From Intoshia linei (lineage: Eukaryota > Orthonectida > Rhopaluridae), in NCBI GenBank assembly GCA_001642005.1, contig LWCA01000595.1, forward strand, positions 1 through 22,443: DNA of 22,443 nucleotides, in the 5' to 3' direction. Both the position numbers and the translations under genes were made by a program. The notes beneath the pieces were generated by a model. That model saw only the letters and a program-made list of their open reading frames with translations, was not told the origin of the DNA and made no database searches. Positions within the stretch are counted from its first letter, which is position 1. Every line of letters starts with the position of its first letter. This document shows positions 1 to 9,600 of the stretch, piece by piece.

Positions 1-294
1 ATCGAACAATTTATCAATTGTATTAATGAAATTATCCTCACGTAATATTTGGGATTCACATCTCTTATTTTTATTCTTTTTTAATAAATTATAGCGTTCG
101 CAGTATATCTTTAACATATTTACAATATGTTTCTTATCTTTAATAGAAATTGAACTTGTAATCCACAAATCTAACACTTTCATCACAGTTTTATTCAAAA
201 CTTGGGAAACCCCATATTCCTTTTTTCTATGATAAAAATAAACCTTCCATACGTCCCGTAATGTTGGGAAGTTATATTTATAAAAATCTTCCAT
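1..294 (-). CDS. partial uncharacterised ORF inside a hAT-like element, runs off left edge
   Basis: The minus strand is open from 438 down to the window edge with no stop. The first in-frame ATG is at 294 (MEDFYKYNF), giving 98 codons. The residues are Lys/Asn-rich, and LLKKNKNKR followed by a spaced DKLFD motif resembles a family of unnamed proteins I recall from insect and other invertebrate genomes, often near transposons (low certainty). The reading frame begins about 110 bp inside a hAT-like terminus at 406, so it is probably carried by the element. It does not resemble a hAT transposase in the visible part. Function unknown. Confidence 0.45.
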   Translation of the reverse strand, partial: MEDFYKYNFPTLRDVWKVYFYHRKKEYGVSQVLNKTVMKVLDLWITSSISIKDKKHIVNMLKIYCERYNLLKKNKNKRCESQILREDNFINTIDKLFD

Positions 295-406
295 CACATT
301 GGCTATTATCCAAATATAATCTTTAAATAAAGACTTTTTTGTGCGGCCCGCGTAATAATTTTTTTTCACATTTGGCCTGCCAAGCAAATTGAGTCTGACA
401 CCCCTG
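1..406 (-). mobile_element. terminus of a hAT-like transposon, rest off left edge
   Basis: Read on the minus strand, sequence from 406 begins CAGGGGTGTCAGACTCAA and continues with a GC-richer stretch (GGCAGGCC, then GCGGGCCGCAC). This is the usual form of a hAT end (CAGGGGTGTCAAACTCA type). The 8 bp outside the end, 407-414 (ATCAATAA), would be the target duplication; the partner copy lies outside the window. Element boundaries and autonomy cannot be judged from here. Confidence 0.65.
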
Positions 407-645
407 ATCAATAATAATTCTTTTTTGATTAAACTGTTTCATGTATCAATCATGTCAAATCATATCAAATCATTTCATGTATCATGTAAATCACGAGTCC
501 AAAAAAAAATTGACCGGTAGATCATTTTTTAAATTGGTACTTGGATTTTTTAAAAGTGAAAGTAGAGCCCAGCATAAAAAATATTGGAAAAAACTGGATT
601 AATACTATAGTAATCAAATAATTATTTTCTATAATATGCATTTAG
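407..645. other. intron tail of the SLC5 gene with short imperfect repeats
   Basis: This holds the 3' part of the intron before the first visible SLC5 exon. Between about 440 and 490 the motif TTTCATGTATCA occurs twice with TCAAATCATA-type repeats between. The acceptor at 644-645 follows ATGCATTT. I see no exon for the upstream GGFEWN-like segment of SGLTs here, so the earlier exons lie left of the window. Confidence 0.5.
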
Positions 646-3600
646 GCTTGCATTATCTTAATTGTACTTGGATGGCTTCATCTTCCTGTTTACATTGCTA
701 CAGCTGTAATTATTTTTATTTTTCATATTTTTAGACAGCCAATTATACATTATACTATAGGTTGACTGTTATGTACTACGTTGTAGTTTTAATATACATT
801 TTAAACAAAATGTTTTAAAAATGAAAATTTGAGATTGAAAAATTGCATAGCAATGAAAAAAATTACCAAGGAATCAATTATATAGATTTTCACCCATATT
901 TCTTTATTGAAAATGTGTAAATATTCCATGCTCATTTTTTTTGAAATTGTAGGATCAATATTTGCATTTTCAATTTTTATTTTAATCGAAATATTTGAAT
1001 AATATTGGTTGATAATATTTTAACAATTATTTTTCACCGGGAATGCGTAGATTTCTAGGGTTGAAATTTTGTATTCATACCAACTGAAATAAGTTCTATC
1101 AGAATAATTTTTTTTTTTAATTTTTGGACTGTTAATTATTTCACCATTTTTGTTTTAATAAAATATTTCGGAAATAAATATATGGATACTAAAATGCTTT
1201 TTTGTCCGTGAAGGGTCATTTATTCAGATTGAAATTTTTTGTGTGTGTTAACAGGATACAACTGTACTATCTGTTTTTTTAAATTCTAGGGCTGATTTCA
1301 TTAAAAAAATGGCTAATTTGTGATTTTGACCCTGAATATATTATTTTTTTTAAATTTAGATTTGTGATAATATTTATGACTTTAAAATCCATTCAGCGTG
1401 TATATATTTTTTAAATTCTCCAACTCGATTTTCAAAAAAAAAAGATAATTGGGGTTTTTGACCCGTCAGATGTGAGTTTGAAAAATTGAAATTTATCTTA
1501 CTAACACCCCGGAAAAAGCTGTAATTGAAATGTGAATTTTATAAAATTCTAAGATTGGTAGTTATGGAAATTAACGGTAACACACATACAAACAAATATG
1601 CATAGAATATTATATAAGTAAGGATGTATTATAATCACATCGCCGTGGCCCCAGGGCATATGTGACACTAGCTGTAAATGAGAGCCATATAACAGCTTTT
1701 TCAAATGAGGGGTCGCTACTCGAAAGATTATTGATAATGTTTTTCTATATTGTGGTAGTCCAATAATATAATATTTACTATTATTAACATTTTTTCAAGA
1801 ACTGTAAAACGTTTTGTCAGGATTTCAAAATTTTGATTTTAGTTAAATTTCTATGAATATCAATTTTTTTTATAATGACAAGGTGTAATGCCTACTTATT
1901 GGATTTTTACTTTTTTTAAACATCTTTTAAGGCTACATTACTAAAAAATGTTTTTTTTTTAGATTTTTTTAACTTTTCAAGTTTTAAATTGCACATTAAC
2001 TACCTAAAAATGTAATTTTTATTGATTATGGCGAAATATTTATTTATTAATTATTTAGGTAGTACAGATTATAATTATAACTTATAATTTATAAGTGTTT
2101 TTAAAAGTTTTTTGGTTTGTTTCTAGATATATTTTTAAAGTTAAATAAGCTCAACATTGTTAAAATTTAAATTAAATAATTAAAATAAAAACAAACACTA
2201 TTATAGTATCGCAATTAATAACAATTTCGTGTCTATAAGGTGCATTACTCTAATTTAAAAACTATTTCAATATCTAGTAAATTATAATGTACAATTGATG
2301 AATTATAATTATACAGTGATATGCTTTAGGGTCTAATGATTTGAATCGTTTCTAGTTACTTTTGTATACAGTACAATTAAAAATATATTAACTCTTTGAG
2401 AATTCATCACACGTACTCGTGCGATGGATAATATCAATACATTATGGAATTAATAAATTATAAAATCTTGTGCGATAGATAATATCGATAAATTTGAATA
2501 TCACAAAATCGTGTACGATAGTTAATTATTTAAGTAAACAATCTAAAATGTATTGGCTTCTAATTTCTTCTATAATTTAGCCTTAATACATTAAAGTAAC
2601 TAGAAAGCATACATTTGTGCAAAAATGACATGTGCTGTAATAAATCCGTGTCGTTTAAATGATCGTATATCAAAATATAATTTGATAAAGATAATCAAAT
2701 GATGAAATTTAATATTTTAAATTCAAAATTATTTATAAATTTATGTTGATTCTGTTTCATTCAGTTCATTTATCCAATTTAATTATAAATTATAATTAAA
2801 ATTAAAGTTTTAGTATACTTTTACGATCTTTTGATAGTGCGCCAAAAAAGTCTTAAACTTATAAATAATTTTGATTAATGAAAACAATTTAATATGTAAT
2901 AAAATAAAGAAATAAAATTAAAAATTTTTTTTACACGGATGTCCCTATTAGTTCCATATTGTGAAACAACCTAATAGGCATGCGAATTATTGTTATTCCT
3001 CGTTATTAATAAATTATTATTAGATTACAACTATACCAGACTATACTATAAAAAGATTTGGTGGAAAGAGGATACAATTGACATTGACATGCATATCAAT
3101 GATGTTTTATATACTTACAAAGATATCTGTCAATATCATGTCCGGTCTCATATTTATCGAAGTGGCCATTGGCTATAATAGCATATATTCTATTGTTTTC
3201 ATAATTATTGTTTCATTTGTTATAAGTCTGTACGGTAAGTTTGTTTATATTTTCGATCCAATTATTCTACTGTAATCAAGTCAAAACTATTTATATTAAT
3301 GTTTCATTAATTTTGAGTGGGCTGCAACAATAAAAAGTTTGGGAACTAATGGTCTGGCACATATACTGTAAATGAGCCAACTCTGAGTATTCACTTTTAA
3401 TGTACAATTTATATCACAGATAGTAATAGCTATTTACATGTCTAGTGCATAATTTTCACTTTAAAATACGAGTTTGACAGAATGCCTGAACTCGAAGAGT
3501 GTATGACATGTAATTGTTTTTACTATTTAGTCTATTAAATCAAAATTTAAAATTTAAATTTAACATAATTAGCTCATAGAATTTTCTAGATTAGTCAGTA

Positions 3601-6600
3601 CATGTTTTATTTATTAGTAATTATTTATTTCATAGTTTCATAGGCCGGGTTTTATATTAAAACACTCGTAATAGAAAGTAATTATTCCTGCACTATCGTG
3701 CATATAATGTAAATTGATGTTTTCATAAGAACTAATGAAACAAAAAAATTCTTCTCGCTAAATTGTAAATTACTATTACATTGTAGTCGTGTACAGCAGG
3801 CATTTTCAACCCTTAATCGCTGTGTGACCCCAAAAAATTAATAATAATGACAATTTTTAATAAATCATTACATTTGGGTGAAACGAATGATGGTCAAAAG
3901 ACATGGAGTAGTCTATTTTTGTGAGATGATAAACTTGATGACTGATTTGTTTGTTATTACTATGAAAATATGATTATATTACAATATTTAAAATTTACTA
4001 TTTCAAAAATCCCACCGCTAATAAAATTTAATCAAACAAAAATACCATTTTAAGCCCTCATGGAAAAATTGACTTACACTGACATTTTTTTTTAAAAATC
4101 CGATTTTACGAAATCTTATTAAAAAAATCCACTTTATCAAACCACAAATAAAAAATCTAATTTTCCAGCCCTAAATAGAAAAATATCCTTTTTCCAATAC
4201 TTTTTTTAAAAGCATCTTATTCCAACCATCAATTATTAACGCTTAAGGGAATTATCCTCTTTTTCCAATATTATTTTGAAAAATATTATGAGTTGTTACG
4301 AACTGGAACGCTATCATCAATATTGTTAAAATTAAAGGAAGCTCTTATGACCCAATCTACGTCAACACAAAATGAAAGGAATTTCTCTACAGCTTCTAAT
4401 TTCGTTACAAAACGTAGAACGCATTTCCCGAGAAATCACAATCACTACTGAAAATGTATATAATTTTCATGGACCCCCAAAAAAGTGATGTGGACCCCAA
4501 GGGATACACATGGACGCCGTTGAGAATACCTGGTGTACAGAGTTGCCAAATTAAAAAGTTCATATTACGCACAATAGTGGGTTGGAAAATTTAAACTTAA
4601 ATTTAAAAACATCAAATTGATTGACTAGTAATAATTATTACTAGTCAAATTATAATCATTATTTACATTGTGAATATAAAATTGTTAATTTTAAATATAT
4701 TTTTTGAATTCAAAATTAATTATTTATTTCATTTGGTCTAAAAAATTTAAAAATATACAATTTTATTTAACTTTTTTGAAAGATAGATATACAGAAAAAT
4801 ACATGTCACGTAAAAGTCTATGAGTCAATACTTACTAAAATAAGGTAGGTTTTGATGAATAGTTTCCTTAATATCTAAACAATTCAAATATCCGAAATTA
4901 TTTGATAAAAATAACAAGTATTCGGTTCATTTCAACTATTGAAATGCAAATATAAAATAGATGGACACAATATTTTAAAGTTTATTGAGTTTTTTAGTGA
5001 TATTAATTTTACAAAATTTTGAAGTGTTGTATAATTTATATTATACAATAATTTAATTTTAATTTAATTTTAATTTAATTTATAAATACATCGAATTTGT
5101 GGAAATGTTAAATTTAATTTAAATGCTAACAAATGTAAATTAAATTATTACAACAAAAAACTAAACTTTTTATTTTACACTTGTATGTTAAAAATAATTG
5201 AGCTATAAAATTGCAATGTTTATAAAAATATATAAGCGTGGAATAAATTAAATTAATAAAAAGTGTCTTGATATTTAAAGTTGTAAAGTGCGTTAAAATG
5301 TACATTACTAATGGAAATTCGCGAATTACGCACTTTTTGACAACTGATAATCATCTACACGACTCGTGTTTCAAAAATTTAAAAATTGTTAACTAATTCT
5401 TATTCTTGTGTTATACCTCCTTGGGTACACTCTTTTGAAATACATGTTTTTACATAAAAAATTTTGCGGGAGAATAATTTCTGATTGCATCATTTGATAA
5501 AAACTTAATTTATTCGAATAAAATATTTTTAGGTGGATTAACTTCTGTTATCTTTACTGATTGTATTCAAACATTCGTCATGTTGGTTGGTGCTGGAATA
5601 GTCATGATCATAGGTAATGTATGTTAATAAAAATATTGTAAATTATGACGAGTCTAGCGTTAAGTCTAAAATACTATACTATATTATATATATAACAATA
5701 TAATGTTTTTGTATGATTTATTTGGGGACATTTTTTATTTTTAAAACAAAGAGAAGGTTTGGTTTTTACAATGAAGGTGTGCGTTTATGAGGCTGAGATT
5801 TACGACAATGTTAATAATTTTAAAACGCGCCCGATGATTTATTTTTTTAAATTGTTGGTGTGTTTTTATTTCAAAAAGAATGGCACATTGGGGTTTTGAC
5901 CTTGAAAGACTCTATTTCGAGAAATGCAACTTATACATAGACATTGTTCGTAAAAAATGTATTAGAAATTCTATGGCTATTGTGTTTAAAATAAACGGTA
6001 ACACACAGACAGAGATGTTCAATTTTATATAATTAAAAGATATTACACATATAAAGGGTAAATACAATATATCTTATTGAAATCTTAATATTTATCAAAT
6101 GTATAGTTACTGATGAGGTATAGTTAATAAATAGTTATTTAATATTTAATTAACCGAACTATCAGGTAAAAATCAATTTTTAGGTTGGTTAAAGTTTATT
6201 TTTCCCTTAAGGTTTGCTTACATGTTAATATGAACATTTTAATTTTTTTGAGATGATTCACTTGTGACAGTGATGGGATGTAAAACTTTTTATATTTGTT
6301 TTCAAATAAAAAATTTTCACCATTTATATTAAATAGTACACTGTCCATTGGACATGTACACTAGGGTGTTAACTTTTTTCACGAATTTTGGAAGTAGATA
6401 AAATCTATGGCCGTACGACATGACAAATACGTTATAAACATTAACTATAATGATTGTTTACCATAACTTTACAAAAATATCAGCCAGGTTTCACATTAAA
6501 AAATACCGTAATATAATTGAACTGAATAAGAGAAGTACTAAGAGGGTTTCGAACCATTTCTAATTTAATATGGATATATCTTTAACAGATACTCCTTTGA

Positions 6601-9600
6601 ATGATCCCTTTGCCTTTTTTTCTCTTGTTAGAAGGGTTTTCTATATATTGACGGATTGTGCGATGATCGCGTTTTAAATTTGAAGCTATTTAATTTATTG
6701 ATATTCCGTTATCTAACATTTTCAGGATTTTATACTTTTAGTCAACAGTAAGTTATGTTGATTTACCCATAATTATTATAAATTTTGATTAGCATAATAA
6801 TTTGGCACACTTAAAGTTACTTAAAAATATAAAATGTTAAATAGTATATTTTTTTAGAAACATGATAAATTTTTTTGTCATAGTAAAGTTTTATATGATC
6901 ATTGATCAATGATTAAATTATGATAAAAAAATTAATAGAATTAAGTGACTACTTTTTTAATTATTAATGTTTTTAATATTTGCATAATAACTTAAAACGC
7001 AGTGTATTTAATTCAATGTACTTTTTTAGCTTTGATAGAAGTTAAGGGATATAAAAATTTACATTCTTCATACACAAAATTAATTGATGATAAATGCTAC
7101 AGTGTACCAAAGGACGCTTGGACCATGTTACGCCCTTGGAATAGTAAAACCATGCCATGGTTAGGATTCTTATTTGGTCAATCAATGGCTTCAATTTCTT
7201 ATTGGTGTTCGGATCAGGTACCGATAAAATTAAAATAATTCAAAAATATATTATTGCATTCTAACTACTTAGTAAAAATATATACTACACGTACAATTTC
7301 TATATTTGAATAGTACATACTAGGGAATTACGATTATTCGAAAAATTGAAAAACAGAATTTAGAATGAATGAATACAAAAGTGTTTTTTGATTGTGAAGG
7401 TGTAACTTTGTGTTATTGAAATTTTTTGGTGTGTGTTAATTATTTATACACGTAATACATGTAAGTATGAGGTGTTATTTTTATTTAAATTATAGGACTT
7501 TTTTTATTTTTTAAAAAAAGGGTAATCTGTGTTTTGATCGTGAAAATTCACTTTTTAAGGTTTTGATTTATGATAATGTTTATTATTTTTAAAACTATCT
7601 AAAAAGTATGCATTTTAAAATTTTAGGCCTGATTTTATTTAAAAAAAAAAAAAAGGAAATTGGGTTTGAGTTTGCAATTGGGCAAGTAAAGGATTGATCA
7701 TTTTCGTAAATTTCATTTAGATGATGGTACAACGTGTATTGGCGTCAAAAAATATTTCTCATGCAAAAGGATCTACTATATTTGCAGCATTTCTTAAATT
7801 AACTCCAACATTTTTGCTGGTAATTCCTGGAATGATCAGTCGTTGCCTTTATGATAGTATATTTTAAAATTATATTATATACCTGGGATCGCTGCAATTG
7901 TCTCGTCGTAGACACTATTTGTTATATATAAATCACATGGAGTTTAAAAAATTATAATATATAATAAATTTACGTATATGATATTTTAAGTAAAAATTTT
8001 TTACATATGCAATTTTGTTATAATGTTTCGATTCGAAGTTTTCGACTTAATCATTAATATAAATACAATTTTTACCTCTATAATTATGATATATTTATTT
8101 TAGAGATAATTGGATGCGAGACGGCTGAAACTTGCATGCTATCTTGCGGCAAAACAACTTCTTGTTCAAATTATGCTTATCCATTTTTAATAATGAAATT
8201 GTTACCTTCTGGTAACTTGCATTCTTTATTTTTTATAATTTTTATTTTAGGTTTACGAGGGTTGATGCTGGTTGTCTTGGTCGCATCTTTAGTAATGTTA
8301 TTGTATTTTTTCATTTTAATTTAAATCTAGATAACCGATCTTACTTCGATTTTTAATAGCGCATCTTCATTGTTTACCTGTGATTTATATAAGTACATTA
8401 GACCTAAAGCTCGTAATCGGGAATTGATGGTTGCTAGTAGGTAATTCGATTAGACTTATTAATTTAACGGAAATTTTGTAGTTTTCATTGTTATTTTTTA
8501 ATGAATTCATTTCTGAATTTTCAATTTGCCCCCTTCGAATAGTAAATTTCCGCTTGTTGAGAACCAGTGATTTAAATTCCTTTGAACTATGTAGTGTTGG
8601 AGTGATACATCTTAAAGTGACATAATCATCAATCTTACTAATTTATGGTATTGTTAATTTTTTAACGAAATTTTTGTGGATTTCGGATTTGTGAAAAAAT
8701 TTGGTAGGGTTTTAGAAAGTTTTGTTTCATTTAATTTTTAAAGGTTTTGCAGATGCATTAAAACGTTAAAAATATTTCCTTTAAAACCCTTCAAATTTTT
8801 GGTCAAAAAATTAATGATTAATTAACCGATTATATCGTTTTAACAATGCATCGGTAGGTTGGAAAGCTCTGGGTTAGATAAATTGCATTAAGACTTAATT
8901 TAGGTGTAAACTTAATTACATATTAAAATTATTTTTTGTAGGATTTTTGTAGTATTTATGGTTGTCATAAGTGTGTTGTGGGTTCCAATAATTGAAAGGA
9001 TGCAAGGAGGTGAAATTTACATGTACATTCAATCAATTGCAGCTCACATTTCACCACAGATGGGTGTAATGATACTAATTGGAATGCTTTGGACGCGGGC
9101 TAATGAAAAGGTTGTTATATTGGCATATACATTTTAGTTAGTATTATTAAATCATTTAAACTAGGGAGCTTTTTATGGACTAATGTCAGGTTTAGCAGTT
9201 GGAATTATTCGGTTGGTCCTTGATATTGTATACCCAGAACCGAAATGTGGTGATTTAATCGATGTTAGACCAGCTGTAGTCAAAATTCATTACATGTATA
9301 TGGCTCTAATTTCCAGTCTCGTAACTTTGATAGTTACTGTTATTATAAGTTATCTAACTAAAGAGCCCGAAAAAGATTTCGTAATTTAATTTTAATTGAT
9401 AATTGTGTAACTAACTTGTTTGTTTTGTAGTTTTTGACGTTTCTAGATATATTTTTTAAACATTAATACTGAAAATTTTACTACAGTCAATTCTGTTCTA
9501 TATGAACATCCTAGAATATGAACTCAGCTCAATATGAACACGACAATTTTGTTTGAACAAATATTGATTTGACAGTTCAAAACTTTTAATTATATTAAAT

